Positions 1-8,576 of a stretch of DNA of 64,000 nt are shown in pieces. Made by a program: the position numbers and the translations under genes. The notes under the pieces were generated by a model. The model worked only from the letters and a program-made list of their open reading frames with translations. It searched no databases and was not told the DNA's origin. Numbering within the stretch: position 1 is the first letter of the stretch; each line of letters begins with the position of its first letter. Origin of the DNA: Roseivirga sp. (GTDB lineage: Bacteria > Bacteroidota > Bacteroidia > Cytophagales > Cyclobacteriaceae); assembly GCA_021404565.1 (NCBI GenBank), contig JAAWWF010000004.1, forward strand, positions 1 through 64,000, read 5' to 3'.

Positions 1-21
1 ACCAATAACCAATAACCAAAA

Positions 22-2454
22 ATGCGAGTACTAAAATTCGGAGGCACATCAGTAGGAAGCGTAGAAGCCATAAAACAGACAGGCGAGATTATTCGCAGCA
101 CGGCCAACGAAGATCAGATTGTGGTGGTGGTATCTGCCGTAGGAGGTGTTACCAATCAGCTGATAGCCCTTGCCGACCAGGCGGCTCGAAGAGACAGAGC
201 TTATGAGGAATCACTGACTAAGCTCAAGGTACTGCATGCCGAAATATATGCTGAGTTGACAGGGACAGAAGATGAGGGCTTTATCGACAAGCTTTTCACC
301 CAGCTGGCAGAGATGTGCAAGGGCATTTTTCTGTTAAAGGAATTAACGGCACGCACCTCTGATTATATCCAGAGTTGTGGGGAACGACTCTCTTCGCACA
401 TCATCTTTCATTACCTGAAAGGGCAGGGAGTTGAGATTCAGCTTTACGATTCGCGCGACTACCTGATCACGGATAAAAACTTTGGTCATGCCAATCTGCT
501 TTGGCCTGTAAGCCGTGAGCGATTGACTACCATTAAAAAGACTATGTCGAAGGTGAGTTTGTTCCCTGGATTTGTGGCTTCTACAGAAGACAGAGAAACT
601 TCGACCTTAGGCCGGGGAGGCTCTGATTTTACGGCTTCACTGCTGGCAAATATGCTGGGTGCCGATGGTCTGGAAATCTGGACCGATGTGAACGGATTGA
701 TGACCGCAGACCCCCGTTTGGTCAAACAAGCCCATTTATTGGAGCATGTGTCATATGAAGAAGCACTGGAACTGTCCCATTTTGGAGCAAAGGTGCTATA
801 TCCTCCAAGCATTCAACCCGCCCTTGATAGTGGTATTCCTATCTGGGTAAAAAACACATTTGATCCTCATGGTCCCAGCACCAAAGTGACCAAAGAATGG
901 GATCAGGAAAAGCATCTGATCAGAGGCATTTCCAGCATCAAAGAAATAGCATTGCTCACATTATCGGGCAATGGCATGGTAGGTATTCCCAGCTTCTCTT
1001 TCAGGCTTTTTAAGGCCTTGTCTGAATCCAGGGTTAATGTAATTCTCATTACCCAGGCCTCCTCTGAACATTCCATCTGCGTAGGCATAGCGAGTGCTGA
1101 TGCGGGCATGGCCGCTGAGGCGGTAAGTCGCGAATTTGAAACAGAGCTGGAGCTTAGAAAGCTTGATCCGGTAGCTGTAGAGAATGACTTGTGTATTCTG
1201 GCCCTTGTGGGTTCTAACATGCGAGACCAGGTAGGCGTTAGCGGGCGTATGTTTAATACTTTGGGTACTAATGGTATCAGTGTGAAGGCTATTGCTCAGG
1301 GCTCTTCGGAGCGTAATATTTCAGCGGTAATCCATCAGTCAGATTTGAAAAAAGCGTTGAATACACTTCACGAGAGTTTCTTTTTGTCTGATGTAAAGAA
1401 AATCAACCTCTTTGTAGTGGGAGTGGGGAATGTTGGCAGGGCATTTTTAAGCCAGGTGCAAAAGCAACAGCGTATGCTTATCAAAGAGTTTAGTCTTGAC
1501 ATTCAGGTGGTGGGTATCGCCAATTCGCGCAAGGCTCACTTCGATGAACAGGGTATGGACTTAAATCACTGGCAGGATTCCCTGGCGAATGGCCAGGATG
1601 GTAACATTGAGGGATTTGTGGACCAAATGAAGTCCATGAACCTGAGGAATAGTGTTTTTATTGACATTACAGCCGCTAAGAGTATTTCCGAGGTGTATCA
1701 ACAATTGCTGGAGTCCAGCATATCTGTGATTACCCCGAACAAAATTGCCGCTACCCGGGAAATGTCTAAATACCTGGCGCTCAAATGGGCTACCAGGAAA
1801 TATGGCAGTCAGTTTTTGTTTGAAACCAATGTAGCAGCTGGTTTGCCAGTGATATCTACGCTAAATGATCTTTTCAAATCCGGAGATAAGGTACATGCTA
1901 TAGAAGCAGTTCTGAGTGGAACCCTCAATTACCTGTTTAATAACTATGATGGGAAAAAGCCATTTTCAACCATAGTGAAAGATGCTAAGACGCTGGGACT
2001 CACAGAGCCAGATCCGAGACTGGATTTATCGGGTGAGGATGTAATGCGTAAGCTGTTGATTCTGATCCGGGAAAGCGGCAGAAAGTTCGAGATGGAGCAA
2101 ATAAAGCTAATCCCCTTTCTGCCTGAAGCTTGTGAGCAGGCTGACGATCTGGAAGAATTTTACAATCTGTTGGATGAGCATGAGGGCCATTTCAAAGGAA
2201 TTTATGAGGATGCCAGGGCCGAAGGTGCACAGCTAAGGGTGGTAGCCAGTTTTAAGAATGGAGAAGCGAAAGTAGGTTTGCAGAAGGTGCAGAAAAGCCA
2301 TCCTTTCTACTACCTTGAGGGCAAAGACAACATTGTGCTCTTTCATACAGACAGGTATAGCGAGCAGCCTCTGGTAGTAAAAGGGGCCGGTGCCGGTGCA
2401 GAAGTCACCGCTTCTGGTATTTTTGCTGATGTGCTGCGGTTGGTTAATCGTTAG
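22..2454 (+). CDS. thrA: Bifunctional aspartokinase / homoserine dehydrogenase
   Basis: This cytoplasmic enzyme catalyses the first step (aspartate to aspartyl phosphate) and the third step (aspartate semialdehyde to homoserine) of the threonine/methionine branch. The N-terminal kinase opens with KFGGTSVG at residues 5-12. ACT-type regulatory segments occupy roughly residues 300-455. The homoserine dehydrogenase half begins near residue 463 with a Rossmann fold containing GVGNVG. The length of 810 residues matches E. coli-type ThrA fusions. The ATG lies 21 bases from the window edge, after a short accaataacc repeat, so the promoter is not visible. It is the first gene of thrA-thrB-thrC. Feedback inhibition by threonine is usual for the family but cannot be read from the sequence. 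Confidence 0.97.
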   Translation: MRVLKFGGTSVGSVEAIKQTGEIIRSTANEDQIVVVVSAVGGVTNQLIALADQAARRDRAYEESLTKLKVLHAEIYAELTGTEDEGFIDKLFTQLAEMCKGIFLLKELTARTSDYIQSCGERLSSHIIFHYLKGQGVEIQLYDSRDYLITDKNFGHANLLWPVSRERLTTIKKTMSKVSLFPGFVASTEDRETSTLGRGGSDFTASLLANMLGADGLEIWTDVNGLMTADPRLVKQAHLLEHVSYEEALELSHFGAKVLYPPSIQPALDSGIPIWVKNTFDPHGPSTKVTKEWDQEKHLIRGISSIKEIALLTLSGNGMVGIPSFSFRLFKALSESRVNVILITQASSEHSICVGIASADAGMAAEAVSREFETELELRKLDPVAVENDLCILALVGSNMRDQVGVSGRMFNTLGTNGISVKAIAQGSSERNISAVIHQSDLKKALNTLHESFFLSDVKKINLFVVGVGNVGRAFLSQVQKQQRMLIKEFSLDIQVVGIANSRKAHFDEQGMDLNHWQDSLANGQDGNIEGFVDQMKSMNLRNSVFIDITAAKSISEVYQQLLESSISVITPNKIAATREMSKYLALKWATRKYGSQFLFETNVAAGLPVISTLNDLFKSGDKVHAIEAVLSGTLNYLFNNYDGKKPFSTIVKDAKTLGLTEPDPRLDLSGEDVMRKLLILIRESGRKFEMEQIKLIPFLPEACEQADDLEEFYNLLDEHEGHFKGIYEDARAEGAQLRVVASFKNGEAKVGLQKVQKSHPFYYLEGKDNIVLFHTDRYSEQPLVVKGAGAGAEVTASGIFADVLRLVNR

Positions 2455-2791
2455 TTTTGTATTGATGGCAGGGGGATTAGTTAATAGTTATCAGTTAAAG
2501 GGTTTTTAGAGTTGTTGGGTTTTTTGAAGTAGGAAGACCACTTTCGCCTTAGGCTTCGGTGTCCGAGGTAGGAGGATCAACTTCGTCAAGGCTTAGTTGA
2601 TTGAAGTAAGAGGTAAGAGGACTCCGAATCGCTTAGCAACAAAGGTCAGACGGATTAGAAAAGAGGTTTTAGTCACAGTAAGAAACAGAGTTTTTGTACC
2701 GGATTTGACCCTAATAACCAATTTACGATTCAACTAATAACCAGATTGAGGCACTACAAATGATTGAAATACTAAAGCTGAATAAAGAGAC
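2455..2791. other. thrA-thrB intergenic region without a gene
   Basis: These 337 bases hold no convincing coding frame. They contain purine-rich low-complexity sequence (repeated gaagtaagaggtaagagg-like stretches near 2600-2630) and taataacca motifs near 2710-2745 that echo the accaataacc repeat upstream of thrA. No clear terminator hairpin was found, so thrB may be transcribed from thrA or from its own promoter here. Confidence 0.5.
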
Positions 2792-3715
2792 ATGAATCGT
2801 TCCGTAACAGTCCACGCCCCAGCGTCAGTAAGCAACGTAGGTCCGGGCTTCGATATCCTGGGATTTGCCCTGGATGGGATGGGCGATAAGATCACCCTTT
2901 CTACCCGGGAAGATGAGCAGTATGTGATTGAAGCGGTTGGTGCTGAGCTACCCATGAATCCTGAAAAAAATGTGGCTACGGTAGGACTGAGGTCTCTGTG
3001 CAATCATTTGGGTTATAAAGGTGGCTTTGATATCAAAATTGAAAAGAATTTTACCCCCGGAAGTGGGCTGGGGTCCTCAGCTTCCAGTGCAGCGGGAGCA
3101 GTCTTTGCAGCCAATGAGCTTTTGCTTGCTGGGTTGACCAAGGATGAGTTGGTACCCTTTGCCCTGGATGGGGAAGTGGTAGCATCTAAAAACCGGCATG
3201 CCGATAATATCGCTCCTTGTATGCTAGGCGGCTTTGTGGCTGTAAAAGGCTGTGATCCTTTTGATGCTTTTTCTGTTGATTACCCGAATGACTTAAAGGT
3301 GTTGATTGTATTCCCTGATGTGCCTATTAAAACGGCCGAAGCCCGGGAAATACTGCCCAAATCCATCGGTATGGCAACAGGGATCAGCCAGTCAGCAAAT
3401 ATGGCGGGCTTGATAACAGGGCTGATGCGCAGTGATTATGAATTAATTCGCAATTCACTTCATGATGAATTTGCTCAGCCTTATCGCAAGCAGCTGATAC
3501 CACATTATGATGAGGTCAGTGACCTGGCTTATGCGCATGAGGCTGTCGGCTTTAATATTTCGGGCAGCGGACCGGCCATGTTTGGCCTTTTCAAGGCGCA
3601 GGCCGAAACGAAAGCACTAAAGACAGCTATTGAAAAGATTTATAACCAGGCAGATATCGGTATCCAGTTTCATGAGTCGGGGATTAATCATCGGGGAGTC
3701 GAGCACCTGCGTTAA
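2792..3715 (+). CDS. thrB: Homoserine kinase
   Basis: This GHMP-family kinase phosphorylates homoserine to O-phosphohomoserine, the substrate of ThrC. The substrate-binding start of the family is seen at residues 9-20 (APASVSNVGPGF). The glycine/serine-rich ATP loop PGSGLGSSASS lies at about residues 89-99, and a C-terminal SGSGPAMFGL motif follows. The length of 307 residues is normal. It lies between thrA and thrC on the same strand but with unusually long gaps (337 and 255 bases), so tight co-translation is unlikely. Confidence 0.97.
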   Translation: MNRSVTVHAPASVSNVGPGFDILGFALDGMGDKITLSTREDEQYVIEAVGAELPMNPEKNVATVGLRSLCNHLGYKGGFDIKIEKNFTPGSGLGSSASSAAGAVFAANELLLAGLTKDELVPFALDGEVVASKNRHADNIAPCMLGGFVAVKGCDPFDAFSVDYPNDLKVLIVFPDVPIKTAEAREILPKSIGMATGISQSANMAGLITGLMRSDYELIRNSLHDEFAQPYRKQLIPHYDEVSDLAYAHEAVGFNISGSGPAMFGLFKAQAETKALKTAIEKIYNQADIGIQFHESGINHRGVEHLR

Positions 3716-3801
3716 AACTTCGGAGCTCAAGAAAATCTTGAATGTTGAATGATGAATTTTGAATCGTAGGACCCATAGAAATTCAATAACCGAACTGATC
3801 T

Positions 3802-3875
3802 GTCATTCTGAACTTGATTCAGAATCTGAGGTTGGAAGACTATTTTGTCAGACCCTGAAATGAATTCAGGGTGAC
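3802..3875. repeat. Dispersed double-hairpin intergenic repeat (copy 1)
   Basis: The sequence carries two small palindromes: TTCTGAA-CTTGA-TTCAGAA at the left and CCCTGAA-ATGAA-TTCAGGG at the right. They are bounded by gtcat and atgac-like ends that are inverted relative to each other. A related, more decayed element lies at 26341-26429 in this window. Repeats of this general form are common in Bacteroidota intergenic regions (recalled, not searched). It lies in the thrB-thrC gap. Confidence 0.6.
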
Positions 3876-3970
3876 TTTAGAAATATTAACCTGACTGCTT
3901 TTGGCCTTGAATTGTGATCTCAGAGCGATGACTTTTCATCCGTCACTAAACATTAAAAATTTATCATTTC

Positions 3971-5251
3971 ATGAAATACTACAGCACAAACAGAAAGTCA
4001 CCATCGGTTGGTTTTAAAGAGGCGGTGATCAACAGTTTGCCACCAGATAACGGACTGTATTTTCCGGAATCGATACCGGTCTTGAGTCCAGAAGTACTTA
4101 ATAATTTTCGCTCGATGGCTCTGCCGGAAATTGGCTTTGAAATGATGAAGGCCTTCGCTTCAGATATCCCTGAGGCTGATTTAAGGTCTATTTTGGAGGA
4201 TGTGCTCTCTTTCGATATTCCACTGGTTCAGGTGGAAGAAGATATTTACTCCCTGGAACTATATCACGGGCCTACTTATGCTTTCAAAGATGTGGGTGCC
4301 AGATTTCTCGCACGTTGCCTGGGATATTTCTCGCAGGATCAGGACGAGGAAGTGACAATTCTGGTGGCCACTTCCGGTGATACGGGTGGAGCAGTAGCCA
4401 ACGGCTTTTATGGAGTGGAAGGTGTAAAGGTGGTGATCTTGTATCCATCCGGTAAGGTGAGTGACCTGCAGGAAAAGCAGTTGACCACTTTGGGAGGCAA
4501 TATCTCCGCGCTCGAAGTAGATGGAGACTTTGACGATTGCCAGGCACTGGTAAAGCAGGCTTTTCTTGATAAAGAGTTGAATGAGAAGCTAAGCCTGACC
4601 TCAGCTAATTCAATCAATATTGCTCGCTGGATGCCACAGTCCATCTATTATGCCTGGATGCTGAAACAGCTGGAATCTGAAGATTTGCTGATAGCGGTAC
4701 CGAGTGGTAATTACGGTAATATCACTGCGGCTATGTTTGCGAAGCGACTGGGCTTTCCGGTAGGTAGTTTTCTGGCTTGCTCTAATGCGAACGATGTGGT
4801 GCCTCGCTACCTGGAAACAGCCGCTTACTCTCCTAAAGCTACCGTGGCTACTTATGCCAATGCCATGGATGTGAGTATGCCCAGTAACTTTCCTCGTATG
4901 CAGGAGCTTTATGACAGTTCTTACGAAGCTATTACAGCTGATGTAAGCGGTTTTACCCTCTCCGATGATCAGATACTCCAGACCATTTCCGATTGCAGGC
5001 GAGAAAGCAAATATCTGCTTGATCCGCATGGTGCTATCGGCTATGCAGCTCTTAAGCAACATTGCCAACCCGGACAAAGGGGGGTATTTCTGGAAACAGC
5101 TCACCCTATCAAGTTTGCACCTACCATGGCCAAAGCACTGGGGCAGGAATTGCATATGCCTGATTTTGCTGCTGGCTTAATGTCGAGGGAAAAGGTATCT
5201 CAGAAAATAGGGAAGGGGTATGGAGAATTAAAGGAGTGGTTGATGGAGTAA
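3971..5251 (+). CDS. thrC: Threonine synthase
   Basis: This PLP-dependent lyase converts O-phosphohomoserine to threonine, the last step of the pathway. The PLP lysine is K106 within HGPTYAFKDVGARF, and the glycine-rich phosphate-binding segment ATSGDTGGA follows. At 426 residues it is full length. It is the last gene of the threonine cluster. Downstream (8577-9058) lies a damaged second copy of its last ~160 codons, and a third copy of only the stop-codon region is at 8513-8538. The intact gene ends in GELKEWLME, whereas the damaged copy ends in EEFRDFLSR, so the two are different alleles. Confidence 0.97.
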   Translation: MKYYSTNRKSPSVGFKEAVINSLPPDNGLYFPESIPVLSPEVLNNFRSMALPEIGFEMMKAFASDIPEADLRSILEDVLSFDIPLVQVEEDIYSLELYHGPTYAFKDVGARFLARCLGYFSQDQDEEVTILVATSGDTGGAVANGFYGVEGVKVVILYPSGKVSDLQEKQLTTLGGNISALEVDGDFDDCQALVKQAFLDKELNEKLSLTSANSINIARWMPQSIYYAWMLKQLESEDLLIAVPSGNYGNITAAMFAKRLGFPVGSFLACSNANDVVPRYLETAAYSPKATVATYANAMDVSMPSNFPRMQELYDSSYEAITADVSGFTLSDDQILQTISDCRRESKYLLDPHGAIGYAALKQHCQPGQRGVFLETAHPIKFAPTMAKALGQELHMPDFAAGLMSREKVSQKIGKGYGELKEWLME

Positions 5252-5283
5252 ACCTTTGCTCGTCCTAAAATTAATGAACACAT

Positions 5284-6087
5284 TTATTCATCGAGGTATT
5301 TAGATTCTTCTAACAATTGGTCAAAAGTAAATGGTAAATTCTTATAAGTTTCTTTTAAGAAGGTATTTATCGTATGCTTGATTAGATGAAGGTAGTCCCC
5401 TGACTTAATTAGTTCTAACAGGCGGTCTTTTTTCTCTTCAAAATAGTTAAGCTTTGTCAGGGCTTCTTCAGAGTATGGACCGTTAGCATCACATTCTACT
5501 AAATATAAATCATAGGCGATTTTGAGACCACTTAAGTGATTCTCGTTTAGGTTACGGTATATGAGTCGTCTTCTCGCTGGCCTATTTTTGCCATTGATAT
5601 TTGTATGCTGAATTGTGAATTGGAGCTTGATCTTTAACTCTTTAGGAGCTAAAGAGTCACAGAGGTATCTACCATCAGTGGAGTGAAAAAAAAGATTGGA
5701 CATTTCATTAGCTGAACAGGGATTTAACAGAGGGTATTTACTCCTTTTCATGGAATTGCACGAATGACATGACCACACATAGTTGTCCCAGTCGAAGATA
5801 AAGTCTCCTTCAACATCTTTTGAGATAGGGAAGTGATGATCGACTTCTGCATCGTGCCCCGTGTCACTGTGAATACCACAGTATCCACAGTTTTTTAGAA
5901 AAAGTTTTTTTAAAGGTAATCTGATCCCCTCATTTAGCCAGGCTGCTACCGGTTTTTTAGGCAGAGGTTTTTCCTTGCTGAGTCTAGCTTGATTATATAA
6001 TTTCCAATCAGGGCGATGTTCAATATTTAATTTAGCCAGGAGAGCAATCGGGGATTCTGGAAAAGAATCTTTATTTATAAAGTGCAT
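5284..6087 (-). CDS. HNH endonuclease, PtuB-like (Septu-type defence effector)
   Basis: This is the probable nuclease effector of a two-gene anti-phage system. A zinc-finger HNH fold is clear: C67-x2-C70, D83-H84-H85, W100-D-N102, then C107-x2-C110-N111-x2-K114. This pattern is typical of PtuB/TIGR02646-type HNH proteins. The length of 267 residues fits PtuB, and the C-terminal half is helical and unassigned. It is the second gene of a minus-strand pair, with its ATG sharing a base with the stop of the ATPase gene at 6087, so the two are co-translated. It is convergent with thrC. Base composition is visibly AT-rich compared with thrC, suggesting horizontal transfer. Family assignment is by motif only. 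Confidence 0.8.
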   Translation of the reverse strand: MHFINKDSFPESPIALLAKLNIEHRPDWKLYNQARLSKEKPLPKKPVAAWLNEGIRLPLKKLFLKNCGYCGIHSDTGHDAEVDHHFPISKDVEGDFIFDWDNYVWSCHSCNSMKRSKYPLLNPCSANEMSNLFFHSTDGRYLCDSLAPKELKIKLQFTIQHTNINGKNRPARRRLIYRNLNENHLSGLKIAYDLYLVECDANGPYSEEALTKLNYFEEKKDRLLELIKSGDYLHLIKHTINTFLKETYKNLPFTFDQLLEESKYLDE

Positions 6088-8315
6088 TATTGTATTTTGT
6101 TTTTATACTCTTCAATTAGTTTATCCAATTCTTTTTCTTTTTGTTTAAGCTCTAGTTCATACTTTTTTAAGTCATCAGTTAATATTTCATTTTCAATTAA
6201 TCTTTCAATTGTCTCTAACAGCTGACTTGATTTGGCTCTGTCCTCCGTATGTTTCTTTAGTTCTTTTTGAAGCTCCTCCTTTGTTATAGTAGGAATATAC
6301 TCTGGCGTGTTGAAGATGAGTCTTAGAATATCCCTGTAGTTCGTAGTCCACGTATCGAACTCAATTTCATTAACATTTATTTCCTCTTTATCTCTTGATA
6401 TTTCTAATATCTGATCTCTATCCAGTCCTGCTACCATTAATGGAGAATGAGTGGTGCAAATGACCTGTGTTGTTGGAAATTTATCTCGGAGAATCTTTAA
6501 TAAGCGTGATTGCCAAATTGGATGTATAGAACTATCGATTTCGTCAATAATTAGAATGGATTTTTCTGATGAACTTGACTTTGGACTAGAAAGAGGAAAA
6601 GATTCAACCCTTCTTTGAATAAAGTATCCAATCCAGCCAATAACAATCTTGAAGCCTTGACTTAACAGTTTTAACGGTACCCCACTTGGCGAATCCTGAG
6701 AAGAAACTATAAGAATTGGGGGGGTGAATTGTTGTACAGTAATGAATGAAAGAGGACTCCCAGTAAGTTCCGAAATTATTTGGAAAGCATATTGAATTAT
6801 TGAAAATTCTCTCGTGTTTTTATGATTTTTCGAATTTTTTGCATCTCCGAAAAGGTTGGCTATCCAGTTGATAAACGAATCGAGTCTTTGGTCGTCAGAA
6901 TCATATAACAATGGAGTTAAATCATCAATATGTGGTTTAGTGTATTTATTTTGATCCATACTTGTCGTATTTCTTCCTCGTAATTGGGGAAATCCGACTA
7001 TTAGAGACTTTAGGTTAAATTCTCCAGATTTCAACTCGAAATCACCAGATGTTGTAAAGTCAATGATTCTGCCTTGATCCTTGCTTGTCAGTGTAACAGA
7101 GTTTTGATAATCAATTCCATCCAAGGAATATTGTAGTTTTATTTGACCCTTAGAGGCATAGCTAGTTTGACCGTTTTTGTCTATCGAATTTATTTTTAAG
7201 AGGCCCTTAAGGCTTATATCCGATTTATTATCAAAGTGATCTGTGCCTAAAATGGATAGTGCTAAAGCTCTAAGTATGGAGCTCTTGCCTTGACCATTTT
7301 CTCCTACAATACATGTCAATTCCTCGTTGAAATTTATGTTAGCATTTGAGAAATGACCAATATTTGTGAGCTTCAAAGATTTAAGTAATAGAGTTGGTTT
7401 ATGTTCTCTAAAGATGTTCAGAATGAGTGTTTCGAACTCTTCATGTGAAGAAAATGTAATTAGTTCTTCCTCATAATCTTTTTCGAGGCTGTCGCGTAAT
7501 TTTTCTATCTCCGCCCCGCGGTTGAGGTTTATATCTTGAAGGCCTAAAATTATGTCTTTCTGGAAGAGGGTTTTAAATGGGACGTTCAGTTTCTCACAAC
7601 GTTGGATAACTTGGAAAATCAAATCTTCGTTATCGTGGACGTCAAAACCGACTATTATGATAACGAAGGGAGAGTGCCTATCAATTTGATCGATCGAAGA
7701 CACCGAAGTGAATTTGACATTGGACTCTTGGAGAACGCCATGAAATATTGATTCAAATCTACTCTTTATTGAAACTATACTTGCGTTGATAAAAACAAGT
7801 ACATTCTTAAGGTTGATTCGTGACTTTTCTTCCTCAACTTCTACTTCAAGTAGTCTTGCTTTCTTTTCTTCATAACTGACATCAATGATTTCAGAGTCTA
7901 AGTACTTTACAAAGGATTTTAAGATGACCTTTAACTCGTTATTCAGGTTGTCTAGTCCGTGAATAAAGAACTTCAAATTGTCTGGAGGGACGGTTATTAG
8001 GGAAATCTTATTATTACTATCGAGTAAACTTAAGGCATTATTTTTAAAACCAATCGCTACATAAACGTGATGGTCTACTCTGTAATCGTTATAAGATGGT
8101 GTTGTATTTAGGAAGTGTTTAACCTTGGTTCTACCAGCAAAACTATTCGTACTACTTGCTCTTAAAAGAATTTTTTTATCACTCTCGAGATGTCCAAGAA
8201 ACAATGAACTTGTGGCAGTAGAATTCTTTTTATATTCTGTGATAAATCTCTCTGAGAAATTTAAATCTATGTAGGTTTGTAGATTTTTTAGAATATCTGA
8301 ATGAGTGAATAGCAT
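6087..8315 (-). CDS. AAA/ABC-type ATPase with extra N-terminal domains, PtuA-like
   Basis: This is the probable sensor/ATPase partner of the HNH nuclease. The C-terminal half is an SMC/ABC-like AAA15/AAA21 ATPase. Walker A GENGQGKS is at residues 338-345, signature LSQG at 551-554, Walker B ILIIDE at 587-592, H-loop TTHSP at 621-625, and a charged coiled coil at about 675-742. Known PtuA proteins are around 500 residues; this one has 742. The extra ~300 residues comprise an unassigned alpha/beta domain (1-145) and a Rossmann-like region (170-305) with strands NVLVFIN, SPFVIIIVGF and EELITF. That region superficially resembles TIR or DUF4062 folds, which is inference. Sampled AT content is very high (15 G+C in the 60 bases 6121-6180). 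Confidence 0.75.
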   Translation of the reverse strand: MLFTHSDILKNLQTYIDLNFSERFITEYKKNSTATSSLFLGHLESDKKILLRASSTNSFAGRTKVKHFLNTTPSYNDYRVDHHVYVAIGFKNNALSLLDSNNKISLITVPPDNLKFFIHGLDNLNNELKVILKSFVKYLDSEIIDVSYEEKKARLLEVEVEEEKSRINLKNVLVFINASIVSIKSRFESIFHGVLQESNVKFTSVSSIDQIDRHSPFVIIIVGFDVHDNEDLIFQVIQRCEKLNVPFKTLFQKDIILGLQDINLNRGAEIEKLRDSLEKDYEEELITFSSHEEFETLILNIFREHKPTLLLKSLKLTNIGHFSNANINFNEELTCIVGENGQGKSSILRALALSILGTDHFDNKSDISLKGLLKINSIDKNGQTSYASKGQIKLQYSLDGIDYQNSVTLTSKDQGRIIDFTTSGDFELKSGEFNLKSLIVGFPQLRGRNTTSMDQNKYTKPHIDDLTPLLYDSDDQRLDSFINWIANLFGDAKNSKNHKNTREFSIIQYAFQIISELTGSPLSFITVQQFTPPILIVSSQDSPSGVPLKLLSQGFKIVIGWIGYFIQRRVESFPLSSPKSSSSEKSILIIDEIDSSIHPIWQSRLLKILRDKFPTTQVICTTHSPLMVAGLDRDQILEISRDKEEINVNEIEFDTWTTNYRDILRLIFNTPEYIPTITKEELQKELKKHTEDRAKSSQLLETIERLIENEILTDDLKKYELELKQKEKELDKLIEEYKNKIQ

Positions 8316-8512
8316 TTTTTTAATCTATGTTAATTTTCATTAAAATAAAAATTAAATATTGACAGATTAGATTGCTGGAAAAGACTTGTTTCAAGCCCGA
8401 ACTGAGTACTAATAGTTTTGAATCTTGCTTGTGTTCATTACCAATTTATGTCAATTAGAAACAGAAAGTTCTGCACATCAAACTTGAATCCACGATGGCC
8501 AATACCCGGGGG

Positions 8513-8538
8513 AGTTTATGGACTTTCTGGTTCGTTAG
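8513..8538 (+). pseudogene. Fragment of the 3' tip of a thrC copy (tail A)
   Basis: The bases gggagtttatggactttctg and the following gttcgttag match the last codons of the thrC remnant at 9034-9058 (ggagtttcgggactttctga gtcgttag). They are followed, as in that copy, by a palindrome starting gcatc. The match begins abruptly after unrelated sequence. It is therefore a third, very short thrC tail in the window. Confidence 0.65.
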
Positions 8539-8540
8539 CG

Positions 8541-8565
8541 GCATCTGCGTTGTAAACGCAGATGC
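8541..8565. repeat. Perfect REP-like palindrome after thrC tail A
   Basis: This is an 11-bp perfect inverted repeat, gcatctgcgtt / aacgcagatgc, around a 3-base loop (gta). It stands three bases after a thrC-type stop codon. A related palindrome stands two bases after the stop codon of the longer thrC remnant (9061-9085). There is no T-run, so it is better described as a REP-like element than a canonical terminator. Confidence 0.65.
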
Positions 8566-8576
8566 GGGAAGACCTT

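Noticed and set aside
4610-5155. 181-codon antisense frame inside thrC
   Set aside because: It is fully antisense to a strongly conserved enzyme and mirrors its codon bias. The same shadow recurs at 8738-8962 opposite the thrC remnant.
8316-8512. Retron or non-coding RNA upstream of the ATPase gene
   Set aside because: The stretch is AT-rich and lacks a reverse transcriptase gene or clear msr/msd-like inverted repeats, so a retron-Septu arrangement is not supported.
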